Source of the DNA: an uncultured Clostridia bacterium
Lineage (GTDB): Bacteria; Bacillota; Clostridia; Christensenellales; Borkfalkiaceae
DNA length: 60,074 bases
NCBI GenBank assembly: GCA_947631195.1
Contig: CANRKK010000009.1
Location: 1-60,074 of the forward strand
Direction of reading: 5' to 3'
Both the position numbers and the translations under genes were made by a program. The stretch's first letter is position 1; every line of letters begins with the position of its first letter. Below, piece by piece: positions 1-7,406 of the stretch. The notes under the pieces are model-generated. The model made no database searches, was not told the DNA's origin, and saw only the letters and a program-made list of their open reading frames with translations.

Positions 1-77
1 TGCAGAGTGGCCAAATGCATCAGACTGTAAATCTGACGTCTCCGACTTCGGTGGTTCGAATCCACCTCCTCCCACCA
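1..77 (+). tRNA. tRNA-Tyr (GUA), 5' end outside the window
   Basis: The anticodon stem TCAGA/TCTGA encloses a loop with anticodon GTA at positions 27-29. A long variable arm (class II tRNA, as expected for bacterial tRNA-Tyr), a GGTTCGAATCC T-arm and an encoded CCA at 75-77 follow. About eight bases of the 5' acceptor strand lie upstream of the window. The gene immediately downstream is AT-rich and looks acquired, so this tRNA 3' end may have served as an integration site. Confidence 0.95.
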
Positions 78-79
78 AA

Positions 80-122
80 AGCAACCTAAATCGAATCACT
101 TTCGATATAGGTTGCTTATTTA
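80..122 (+). terminator. Hairpin terminator after tRNA-Tyr
   Basis: AGCAACCTA (80-88) pairs with TAGGTTGCT (108-116); inner bases ATCG/CGAT can also pair, and a T-rich stretch follows. It sits three bases after the tRNA CCA end and probably ends the tRNA transcript. Confidence 0.75.
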
Positions 123-149
123 CTAACCAAAAAATATTGACAAATTAAA

Positions 150-2078
150 ATGCCAAATAAAATTAGAATTTCTATGATTAGCGACGAAAGATTATTAAAA
201 GAATGGGATTATGAAATAAATTCCGCAGAAGGGCTTTTTCCTGATAACATGCCGCCATACAGCAACAAAAAAGTTCACTGGAAATGTAAATTGGGGCATG
301 AATGGGTATGCTCAATTGATAAAAGAACTTCAGGACAAAATTGTCCTTTTTGTTCTAATCATAGGCTATTGATCGGTTTTAATGATTTGGAATCAAAGTA
401 TCCCAATGTCGCAAGAGAATGGGATTATGCTAAAAATCAAAATTTATTACCGAATGCTGTTATTTTTGGGTCTACAAAAATCGTTTGGTGGATATGTTCC
501 TTATGCGGAAATGGTTGGCAAGCATCAGTTAGATCAAGAACTTTACGGTGTACCGGTTGCCCGAAATGTTCTCACACCAAAGCACAACAAAAACGGATTC
601 TTACCCGTCTAAAAACCAAAGGAGGCATTCAAGCGCCACTACTATTAAAAGAATGGAATTATGAAAAAAACGGAACATTAAAGCCTGAACAATTTACAGC
701 AGGAAGTAGTCATACTGTTTGGTGGAAATGTTCGGTATGCTCCGGCGAATGGCAAGCGAAAATATTGAATAGAACTAACGGCAAAGGGTGTCCATTCTGT
801 TCAAATAAGAAAGTATTGGTTGGCTTTAATGATTTAGCAACAACCCATCCACAGTTGGCACAAGAATGGGATTATGAGAAGAATGTCGGTTTGACGCCAC
901 AAATGGTAACATATGGGAGTAGTAAAAAGGTTTGGTGGGTATGTCCAGTCGGGCATAGCTATTCAGCAAATCTTTTGCATAGAGTACATGGCACAAACTG
1001 TCCCATTTGCAATTCCGGACGTCAAACTTCTTTTGCTGAACAGGCTTTTTATTACTATATTAAAAAACTTTATCCTGATACTATCAATCGTTATACCGAT
1101 ATTTTCGACAATAGAATGGAATTAGATATTTTTATTCCTTCAAGAAAAATTGCAATTGAATATGACGGGGTTTATTGGCATAAAAACAATATTCGACGGG
1201 AAAGAATAAAATATCAAATTTGCCAAAACCATAATATCAAGCTCATAAGAATCAGAGAAGCGTCATTAAGCAACTCAGATTGTTCTATAGCTGATGAGCT
1301 CTATCATATGGATAATTTGGATAATAGGAATAATTTAGAGAAACAAATTATATTTTTCCTGCAAAATTTAGAAAAATTAAATGGTACATATTTGTTTCAG
1401 GCTCCTGATGTTAATCTTGAACGTGATAGCTATGAAATTCAACAACTTTATCGTCGTCAAATAACCGAGTTTTCGCTGGATAAAACACATCCGAAGTTGG
1501 TAAAGGAATGGGATTTTCAAAAGAATTTTGGCTTGTTGCCATCTATGTTCCAATCTGGTAGTAGCGAGCGGGTTTGGTGGAAATGTCCTATCTGTGGTTA
1601 CGAATGGTGTACAAGTATTTCTAACAGAGCGAAAGGTACAGGATGTGAAGTATGTTATCGCAAACAAAATCGAGGAGTTTTGCATGCGGAATCAAAATGT
1701 ATTTATCAATATTCCAAAGAAGGTAAATTTATTAAAAAGTGGGATTCCATTTCGGAAGCAGGACGAGAATTACATTTCAATATGTCCAATATTACAAGTT
1801 GCGCCAAACATTTAAGAGCTGTTGCAGGTGGATTCCGTTGGGAATACAGCTACTACCCACAATTGAAACCTATAGTTAAAACTCAAATTAGCAAAAAGGG
1901 CAGATATGGAAAATGTATTCTCCAATTTGATATGGAAGGAAATTTTATAAAAGAATTTCCTTCCGTAAACGAGGCGGCAAGAGCAACAAAAATTGATGCG
2001 ACTACAATTTCAAAAGCGCTTCACGGACATATATCAAAAGCGGGAAATTTTATATGGAAAATAAAAAGTTCAACTTAG
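150..2078 (+). CDS. Multi-zinc-ribbon nuclease with NUMOD1-like DNA-binding modules
   Basis: A 642-residue protein. Five treble-clef zinc-ribbon repeats of the DUF4379 type (pattern EWD..N..L.P, then VWW.C, then GCP.C) lie near residues 16-69, 82-139, 165-219, 234-290 and 443-500. Between repeats four and five, about residues 293-380, is a Vsr/DUF559-like PD-(D/E)XK nuclease with ELD, AIEYDG and WH motifs. Two C-terminal modules of NUMOD1 type (IYQYSKEGKFIKKW... and ILQFDMEGNFIKEF...), at about 517-565 and 590-637, resemble the DNA-binding helices of GIY-YIG and HNH homing endonucleases. The gene is clearly more AT-rich than its neighbours and sits 72 bases after tRNA-Tyr. No clear Shine-Dalgarno precedes ATG 150; ATG 174 is an alternative start. 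Inference: a mobile, homing-type or defence nuclease. The target is unknown. Confidence 0.85.
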   Translation: MPNKIRISMISDERLLKEWDYEINSAEGLFPDNMPPYSNKKVHWKCKLGHEWVCSIDKRTSGQNCPFCSNHRLLIGFNDLESKYPNVAREWDYAKNQNLLPNAVIFGSTKIVWWICSLCGNGWQASVRSRTLRCTGCPKCSHTKAQQKRILTRLKTKGGIQAPLLLKEWNYEKNGTLKPEQFTAGSSHTVWWKCSVCSGEWQAKILNRTNGKGCPFCSNKKVLVGFNDLATTHPQLAQEWDYEKNVGLTPQMVTYGSSKKVWWVCPVGHSYSANLLHRVHGTNCPICNSGRQTSFAEQAFYYYIKKLYPDTINRYTDIFDNRMELDIFIPSRKIAIEYDGVYWHKNNIRRERIKYQICQNHNIKLIRIREASLSNSDCSIADELYHMDNLDNRNNLEKQIIFFLQNLEKLNGTYLFQAPDVNLERDSYEIQQLYRRQITEFSLDKTHPKLVKEWDFQKNFGLLPSMFQSGSSERVWWKCPICGYEWCTSISNRAKGTGCEVCYRKQNRGVLHAESKCIYQYSKEGKFIKKWDSISEAGRELHFNMSNITSCAKHLRAVAGGFRWEYSYYPQLKPIVKTQISKKGRYGKCILQFDMEGNFIKEFPSVNEAARATKIDATTISKALHGHISKAGNFIWKIKSST

Positions 2079-2100
2079 TTTGACGATCCCCCCCACCAGC

Positions 2101-2131
2101 AACAGGCACTGACTTTTTGTCAGTGCCTGTT
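2101..2131. terminator. Hairpin between convergent genes; repeat copy 1
   Basis: AACAGGCACTGAC (2101-2113) and GTCAGTGCCTGTT (2119-2131) form a perfect 13-bp stem with a TTTTT loop. It lies between the nuclease gene and the convergent acetyltransferase gene. The sequence from about 2087 (CCCCCCACCA then GCAAC) is related to that at 3211-3257 and, more loosely, to the tRNA-Tyr 3' end and its terminator. Confidence 0.7.
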
Positions 2132-2144
2132 CACATTTATGGTA

Positions 2145-2933
2145 TTATTTTCTGTTTTTCTCAATCCATTCGACTGCGAAATCAACAAGTTCTCTTTGTC
2201 TCATAAATGTCACCGTACCGTTTCCCAGAGCGGCTTTGGCAACATGGTGGCTTTCCTCAAAAGCTCGACCTATTATGTCAAAATCTTCTCCGTCAACAAA
2301 AAGAGTCTCGTAGGACTTCCAAACGCGGACGCCGTTTTCCATAATCGCGCTGCTTTCTACAATGTTGTGTTTGCCGGGGTAGTTCGCCCGCGCGTCGGCG
2401 AGGTGCAGGGAGGTATTCTTGTCATAGCCCACGCCGATCAACAACACATACCCATCCAACTCATAGAGCTTGCCAATTGGTGAGCCGTCGCCGAAAATAT
2501 TGGAAAGATTGTGGTTCTCGGTTAAGTACTCGGCATATCGTCCATAAGCCGACACAGATCTCGCCGGATGATCGCTGCGGATGGTACCGGGCCATCGGCG
2601 AAACATCTCCGCCACGGCACCCATAGTGTTGGTGGGAGTAATGTTTTTGTCGTATGCCGGCCAATTGTCGCGAATGAGTTGCCACCATTCTTGCGGTTCT
2701 TGCCAATGGACGCCGGAAGACGGATCAAGGTTTTTCCATGACTGAGACGGCATCATAATTGTTCCGTTCTCTCCTACGCTTTCCAACAAAGCCTCGATTA
2801 CAACCTGCGCTCCGCCGCAGACGAAGCCGAGAGAACTGAGAGAACAGTGTACCATAACTGTCTGCCCGTCTCTCATGCCGATTGCATTGAATGCGTCAAG
2901 AATGTCTTTTTTTAATACGATTTTTCGTTCCAT
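2145..2933 (-). CDS. AAC(3)-family N-acetyltransferase
   Basis: A 262-residue member of the aminoglycoside 3-N-acetyltransferase family (Antibiotic_NAT fold), which transfers acetyl from acetyl-CoA to an amine. Family motifs are visible in order: MVHCSLSSLG near residue 25, GTIMMPSQSW, RSDHPARSVSAYG, and LLIGVGYDKNTSLHLAD with its conserved His. ATG 2933 is preferred because AGAGG lies just upstream and the putative promoter at 3023-3050 would start transcription near 3016; a longer frame from TTG 3017 would begin at the transcript start. Members range from true resistance enzymes to YokD-like proteins with no known drug substrate, so resistance cannot be claimed. The gene lies between two related hairpin repeats. 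Confidence 0.9.
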   Translation of the reverse strand: MERKIVLKKDILDAFNAIGMRDGQTVMVHCSLSSLGFVCGGAQVVIEALLESVGENGTIMMPSQSWKNLDPSSGVHWQEPQEWWQLIRDNWPAYDKNITPTNTMGAVAEMFRRWPGTIRSDHPARSVSAYGRYAEYLTENHNLSNIFGDGSPIGKLYELDGYVLLIGVGYDKNTSLHLADARANYPGKHNIVESSAIMENGVRVWKSYETLFVDGEDFDIIGRAFEESHHVAKAALGNGTVTFMRQRELVDFAVEWIEKNRK

Positions 2934-3022
2934 TTTAGCCTCTATTCCGAAAACTCGGTGTTGCGTATGATATATCTGCTCCGTTTTCTCAACGGACAAA
3001 TAAAAATTGGATTTCAATTCAT

Positions 3023-3050
3023 ATTATACAAAAAAAAGAATTGTTGTAAA
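3023..3050 (-). promoter_or_regulatory. SigA-type promoter for the AAC(3)-like gene
   Basis: On the minus strand, TTTACA (3045-3050), a 16-base spacer and TATAAT (3023-3028). Predicted start near 3016, about 80 bases before ATG 2933. Confidence 0.7.
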
Positions 3051-3210
3051 TAAAAAAAACAGTTTGTGTTAATTAGTAGCTGCCTCATAAATTTTGCACA
3101 TTAACATGCTCTCAAACATTTAACATTCGTATCTTGTATATTCAAGTATTGCTGAATAAATGCAGAGGCATTTTTGCCGATGGTTCACGCCTGCGGAAAT
3201 GCAAAATCCA

Positions 3211-3257
3211 CCCCTCCCGCCGGCAACGGGCGCTGACATTGAGTCAGCGCCCGTTGC
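3211..3257. repeat. Hairpin repeat copy 2
   Basis: GCAACGGGCGCTGAC (3223-3237) pairs perfectly with GTCAGCGCCCGTTGC (3243-3257) around a 5-base loop. The 5' flank CCCCTCCCGCCG matches the flank of the 2101-2131 hairpin, and stem differences between the copies are compensated on both arms. It lies 3' of the zinc-ribbon/Sel1 gene at 3298-3654 and may serve as its terminator, though no T-run follows. Confidence 0.7.
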
Positions 3258-3297
3258 TGTGGTACAAGATGAATCACGGTCGCGCAGTGCGGGAGCG

Positions 3298-3654
3298 TTA
3301 AAGCTCCTTAAAGCGTTTTAAAATTTCCGCCGCGGGGGCGTATCCGTTCGCCGCCGATTTTTTGTACCACATTTTAGCTTTGCGCCTGCTTTGGGGGATA
3401 TGCTCGAACCCGTGAAGATAAACGTCGCCCAAACGGCACTGGGCTTCGGCGTTGCCCTTTTTTGCCGCCGCCCTTATGATTGTGAAATCCGCCATAAAAT
3501 AGCCCATAGGGCTGAAAATATGCTTCAGCGCGCTCTTTAAAGCCGACTCCTCTTCTTCTGGAGTAAACGGCGTGAGCCTGAACAGGCAGAACGGACAATT
3601 TTCTTCGGTTTTATCTGCCTTTTTGCCGCAGCACGGGCATTTGACATATTTCAT
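3298..3654 (-). CDS. Zinc-ribbon / Sel1-like repeat small protein
   Basis: A 118-residue protein. Residues 1-23 form a zinc ribbon with CPCCGKK and NCPFC. The C-terminal half carries a Sel1-like helical repeat (GNAEAQCRLGDVYLHGF... AKMWYKKSAANGYAPAA). Sel1 repeats usually mediate protein-protein contacts. No enzyme domain, signal peptide or membrane segment is visible. The gene stands alone; its Shine-Dalgarno is weak. Function unknown. Confidence 0.75.
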   Translation of the reverse strand: MKYVKCPCCGKKADKTEENCPFCLFRLTPFTPEEEESALKSALKHIFSPMGYFMADFTIIRAAAKKGNAEAQCRLGDVYLHGFEHIPQSRRKAKMWYKKSAANGYAPAAEILKRFKEL

Positions 3655-4054
3655 AACCGCACTCTTTTTCTTCGCGCCGTGCCCGTGGTATGCACCGCGC
3701 GCGTATTATAACCCTATTATAAATACATTATAAAACAAACGGCCGCAATTTTTAAGTGTTTTTGTGAGATTTTTTAAAATTTTTATTAATTTTTACAAAA
3801 AAAACGGAGTATCAGAATGACAATGAAGGTGGTTGCTCCCACCCGTCACTTCGTGACACCCTCCCCCGTTACCACGGAAGAGGGCAAGGTTGGGGTTGCC
3901 ATGCACATGTTTAATGCGGCGGACCGAACGGTCCGCCGCCTGTATGTTGAAACGGTTTGTAGCGCTCAGCGGAATGAATGGATATCGGAAGTTGAGGCTG
4001 TAACGCTCGGGCAGACAAAAAATAAAAGAAAAATATGTATGCGCGCGCAATTGT
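3655..4054. repeat. Intergenic stretch with composite repeat, copy A (about 3845-4024)
   Basis: No gene is credible here. About 3700-3800 is AT-rich and probably holds the promoter of the minus-strand gene. Module R3 (3845-3903: GTCAC/GTGAC stem, CCCTC...GAGGG stem, then CAAGGTTGGGG) matches 59926-59979. A perfect 11-bp hairpin GCGGCGGACCG/CGGTCCGCCGC follows at 3916-3939. Module R1 (3947-4024, starting TTGAAACGGTTTGTAGCG) matches 56178-56258. An 86-codon open frame crosses all of this, lacks a ribosome site and is not called. Confidence 0.75.
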
Positions 4055-4083
4055 TTGTAAAACCTGAGCTTATGTGATACAAT
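4055..4083 (+). promoter_or_regulatory. SigA-type promoter
   Basis: TTGTAA (4055-4060), a 17-base spacer and TACAAT (4078-4083). Predicted start near 4090, which excludes ATG 4088 and supports ATG 4112 for the next gene. Confidence 0.6.
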
Positions 4084-4111
4084 TGAAATGAATTTTGTTA
4101 CGGAGCACAAT

Positions 4112-4666
4112 ATGGGCAAAAGAAAAGACTTAAAAACGGCGATCTTGCAGAACTACTTTTCCATCGACGGCAATATCGCAACCTTGAAACTGGTTTACGA
4201 CACGTTTTCGGAACTGATAAATCCCAACTTCGGGGACGTGCAGATAGAAAAGCTGAACGACAAGCTGTTTTCCGACATACGGGAGGCCGTTTCTCTGTTG
4301 CCGCGCAAATTTAAACTTGACCTATGCATTGTTATAAAAGATTTTGGGGATTACACCAAGGAAGAATGTGAAAAGATAATAAAGCAAAATGTCTATTTGG
4401 CGGTTTACCGCACCATCAAAGAAAACAGGCAAAAACTTATAAGCGGCTGGTCGTTGATAGGCGCGGGCGCGGCCATATTGGTGGTGAGCTATTTGTTGCA
4501 TAACTTTGAGCTTTGGTTTGACCTGATAAATATCAGCGGAACTCTGTTTGTTTGGGAGGGCGTAAATATGGCGTTCCTTGAGAGAAGCCTTGAAAACAGG
4601 GCCACGAGGCGGCTGGCAAAGGCCATACAAAATATCAGTATAGAGGGGGATGTCCCTGGAAAATAA
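4112..4666 (+). CDS. Membrane protein of unknown function
   Basis: A 184-residue protein. The first ~110 residues are soluble and charged, with no motif I recognise. Two hydrophobic segments follow (LISGWSLIGAGAAILVVSYL and LWFDLINISGTLFVWEGV), then a basic C-terminal tail. ATG 4112 has CGGAG six bases upstream and lies after the predicted transcription start; ATG 4088 would add eight residues but lies before it. A strong terminator follows, so this is a single-gene unit. No family assigned. Confidence 0.75.
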   Translation: MGKRKDLKTAILQNYFSIDGNIATLKLVYDTFSELINPNFGDVQIEKLNDKLFSDIREAVSLLPRKFKLDLCIVIKDFGDYTKEECEKIIKQNVYLAVYRTIKENRQKLISGWSLIGAGAAILVVSYLLHNFELWFDLINISGTLFVWEGVNMAFLERSLENRATRRLAKAIQNISIEGDVPGK

Positions 4667-4675
4667 ACAGCAAAA

Positions 4676-4713
4676 CGGGGTTTGCGGCATATGCCGCAAA
4701 CCCCGCTTTTTTT
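4676..4713. terminator. Strong bidirectional terminator
   Basis: A perfect 15-bp palindromic stem (CGGGGTTTGCGGCAT at 4676-4690, complement at 4691-4705) followed by C and a T-run. It separates the plus-strand membrane protein from the minus-strand YjzC-like gene. Confidence 0.9.
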
Positions 4714-4731
4714 GTAAAAATATGCCTTGTC

Positions 4732-4896
4732 TTATTCGTGGTCCATTACCCAATAGCCGCCTTCATGCTGAAGCGGAGGGAAAGTTGTACCCTTTTCAAG
4801 ATAAGTTTTTTCGTTGTCGTGGCTCTGGCCGTTCTTGTCGTAAGCCTTGTAGTGGCAAGTCATGGGAACGGTTTCGCCTGATCTGAATTTTTGCAT
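4732..4896 (-). CDS. YjzC-like small protein (54 aa)
   Basis: A short frame starting MQKFRSGETVPMTCHYKAYD and ending WVMDHE. The pattern FRSGE.VP ... YLEKGTTFPP ... YW resembles the YjzC family of small Bacillus/Clostridia proteins, which share an FRPGQ.AP start and an HLKAGDRFP-like core. GGGGGT lies about seven bases before the ATG. It is downstream of ligD on the same strand with a 50-base gap and may be co-transcribed. Function of the family is unknown. The assignment rests on short similarity only. Confidence 0.65.
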   Translation of the reverse strand: MQKFRSGETVPMTCHYKAYDKNGQSHDNEKTYLEKGTTFPPLQHEGGYWVMDHE

Positions 4897-4946
4897 ATTG
4901 TTTACCCCCATACCTCTATTATGCGCAGGTTTTAAAATTTAATGTA

Positions 4947-7313
4947 TCATTTTTTATAAGTCAGGCGTTGGGTGGATTTTACTTCGAAAAAGTCCGCCCA
5001 CGGGTCGCGGGAAAGCCTTTTTAGCGCCTTTTTTACGTTTATGCCGCCGGGGGCTGTTTTTGACAGTTCCTCCCACGCTATAGGCATCGACACGCCCGCC
5101 CCCGCCCTTGCGCGCACGCTGTACGGCGCCACGCCCGTAGCCCCCGCGGTGTTGCGCTGCCAATCTATAAAAATTTTGCCGCTCCTTTCCTTTTTGGACA
5201 TGGTTGAGGTATATCTCTTGGGATATTTATTTTCCAGCAGCACGGCGACGTTTTTGGCAAAATCGCGGAACAGGCTGTTTTCGACCCCGTTTTTAAAGGG
5301 CACCACCACATGGTAGCCCTTGCCGCCGCTCGTCTTTAAAAAGGATTTAAGGCCGAGCTCGTCGAGGACGGCTTTGAGGTCCCTTACTCCTCTCTTTACA
5401 TATTTCAGGGGAAGATTTTCGTCGGGGTCGAGGTCGAAAACCATGATGTCGGGGCGGTAGGGCTTGGATTTTTTGCTGCCCCACACATGGAATTCCACGG
5501 CGTTGTACTGGGATAAAAATACAAGCGCGCGTTCGTCCGTGATATAAAAATATTCGCCGTCTTTGGCGGGCGCTTGTTTTATGCCCGAAAACTCCGCGTC
5601 GAAGTGTCTGCGGAAAAATTGTTCGCCGTCAATGCCCGAAGGGCAGCACACGAGGCTTAAAAACCTGTCCTTTATATACGGCAGCATTTTGCCGGCTACG
5701 GCGGCGTAGTAGTTTGCCAGATCCTCTTTTGTGATTTGCGGCTCGGAAAACATGATTTTTTGCGGGCTGGTTATTTTTACGCCGAGCACTTCGGCCGTCT
5801 GTTTGCCGCTTGTCTTCGGGGTCTCCGCCGATATTTCCGCGGCGGGTTTATCCGTTCTGAGCCCCTTGAAACTTGCCTGCCTGAGCACCCCCGACGAAGT
5901 TATGCCCGCATACTTAATTTGGGCGGCGAGTTGGGGCTTTACCCAATTTGCACCCTGCCTGTACTCCTGCGGGACATTTGCAAAAGGCGGAGTTTTGCGG
6001 GATATCTTGGAAAATTTTTGCAAAAATTCGCGGCGGGAGCTGTCGTTGAATCCCGTTCCCGCGCAACCCGAAAATTGCAGCTTTCCGCCCTCATAAACGC
6101 CCAATAGAACAGAACGCAGTTCATCGTTTTGGTCAAGGGTGTAGCCGCCTATAACAAATTCGTCGTCCCTGCGGAATTTCAGCTTTTGCCAATCGCCGTT
6201 TTTGCCTGCGGCATACGGTGAATTTTTCCTTTTTGCCACTATGCCCTCCGCGCCCTGCTTTTTAAGCGCGTTGAGGCGGCTTTGGTCCATTTTTTCGGTG
6301 TGTCCGCTGTATGAAATAACAGGCGGCGCGCCATCGGCAACGGCCCTTAACTTCTCTTTGCGCTCGCAAAGCGGCAGGCCGCGCAAGTCCTCGCCGTCCA
6401 GCGCGAGGAGATCGAACAGCACATAATTTAAACCTCCGCCCCCGCTCTTTACATATTTTTGCAGGGCTCCGAAGTCGGGGACTCCGTTTTTGCCCGCAAC
6501 CACCATTTCCCCGTCCAAAACAGCCGCCCGTCCGCGCAACATCGTTGATACCGCGTCGGCGGCCGCGTCAAAGGCCTTAGGACACCTATGCCCGTTGCGG
6601 GACAACAATACCGTTTTGCCGCCGCCCGAAAAGGCGAGAACGCGGTAGCCGTCGTACTTCAATTCATACAGCCATTCCCCGCCTTGGGGGAGCTCGTCGG
6701 TGAGCTTTGCAAGCATTACGCCGGCGCTGTCGAACGGGTTGGTTTTTTTGGACTTCGATATTTCGGCCATGGTCTTATTGGAGCGCACGCCGCGCGTAAA
6801 CCGCCCTATACCCGCCGATTTTTTGGTGTATTGATCCCTCTCCTTTATCAAAAGCCACGGCTCGGATTTTTCGTCCTCGCTCTTCATTTTTACAAGCGCC
6901 CAATTGCCCTTAAGCCGTTCCCCCTCAAGGCTGAATTTGAGGGAGCCGTCCTTTAAGCCTTTTTCGGGGTCAAAGCGCGGGATCCATATTCCCTCGTCCC
7001 AGAGCATTACCGTGCCGCCGCCATATTCGCCCTGCGGAATGATTCCCTCAAAATCCATATAGTCCACGGGGTGGTCCTCCACCCGCATTGCCAGCCGCTT
7101 GTCGGCCGTGTTGAACGACGGGCCCTTTGGAATTGCCCAGCTGAGGGCCACGCCGTTGAGTTCCAGCCGCAAATCGTAGTGGTCGCTGCGCGCCATGTGA
7201 TGCTGGACGGAAAACCTGAGGTCTTTGCCACGTCTGTTCTTTATTTTGCCCTCAGGCTCGCTTGTTACGCCGAAGTTGCGCTTTGAGTTATATTTTTGCA
7301 ATTTGTCTGCCAT
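4947..7313 (-). CDS. ligD: Multifunctional ATP-dependent DNA ligase LigD
   Basis: A 788-residue end-joining enzyme in the order 3'-phosphoesterase, ligase, polymerase. The N-terminal phosphoesterase has HHMARSDHYDLRLEL and EDHPVDY...GEYGGGTV. The ligase domain carries the nucleotidyl lysine in ELKYDGYR near residue 218 and the EGIVAKRK motif. The C-terminal primase/polymerase domain has FDLDPDE (metal-binding acids) and TSGGKGYHV. It works with Ku to process and seal double-strand breaks. ATG 7313 is chosen because a candidate minus promoter (7344-7370) starts transcription near 7337; the frame extends to TTG 7370 without a ribosome site. The gene is divergent from ku, 93 bases apart. Confidence 0.96.
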   Translation of the reverse strand: MADKLQKYNSKRNFGVTSEPEGKIKNRRGKDLRFSVQHHMARSDHYDLRLELNGVALSWAIPKGPSFNTADKRLAMRVEDHPVDYMDFEGIIPQGEYGGGTVMLWDEGIWIPRFDPEKGLKDGSLKFSLEGERLKGNWALVKMKSEDEKSEPWLLIKERDQYTKKSAGIGRFTRGVRSNKTMAEISKSKKTNPFDSAGVMLAKLTDELPQGGEWLYELKYDGYRVLAFSGGGKTVLLSRNGHRCPKAFDAAADAVSTMLRGRAAVLDGEMVVAGKNGVPDFGALQKYVKSGGGGLNYVLFDLLALDGEDLRGLPLCERKEKLRAVADGAPPVISYSGHTEKMDQSRLNALKKQGAEGIVAKRKNSPYAAGKNGDWQKLKFRRDDEFVIGGYTLDQNDELRSVLLGVYEGGKLQFSGCAGTGFNDSSRREFLQKFSKISRKTPPFANVPQEYRQGANWVKPQLAAQIKYAGITSSGVLRQASFKGLRTDKPAAEISAETPKTSGKQTAEVLGVKITSPQKIMFSEPQITKEDLANYYAAVAGKMLPYIKDRFLSLVCCPSGIDGEQFFRRHFDAEFSGIKQAPAKDGEYFYITDERALVFLSQYNAVEFHVWGSKKSKPYRPDIMVFDLDPDENLPLKYVKRGVRDLKAVLDELGLKSFLKTSGGKGYHVVVPFKNGVENSLFRDFAKNVAVLLENKYPKRYTSTMSKKERSGKIFIDWQRNTAGATGVAPYSVRARAGAGVSMPIAWEELSKTAPGGINVKKALKRLSRDPWADFFEVKSTQRLTYKK

Positions 7314-7343
7314 AAAACAAGTATGCGGCAGGCGGCCGATTTT

Positions 7344-7370
7344 ATTATAGCTACAGATTAAAAAGTGCAA
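7344..7370 (-). promoter_or_regulatory. Candidate promoter for ligD
   Basis: Minus strand TTGCAC (7365-7370), a short 15-base spacer and a perfect TATAAT (7344-7349). The spacer is suboptimal, so this is tentative. It lies in the ligD/ku divergent region; on the plus strand TATACT at 7378-7383 may serve ku. Confidence 0.45.
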
Positions 7371-7406
7371 TAAGGGCTATACTTTTATCTGTGACGGAGG
7401 AAATTT

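Noticed and set aside
3160-3210. A tRNA-like look (GATGGTTCACGCC)
   Set aside because: No anticodon arm or acceptor stem can be formed around it.
3817-4077. An 86-codon plus-strand frame starting MTMKVVAPTRHF
   Set aside because: It crosses the R3 module, a perfect hairpin and the R1 module, all repeated elsewhere as non-coding sequence, and other copies do not keep the frame.
5731-6107. Two overlapping plus-strand frames of about 120 codons inside ligD
   Set aside because: They are antisense shadows of the ligase domain with no ribosome site or similarity.
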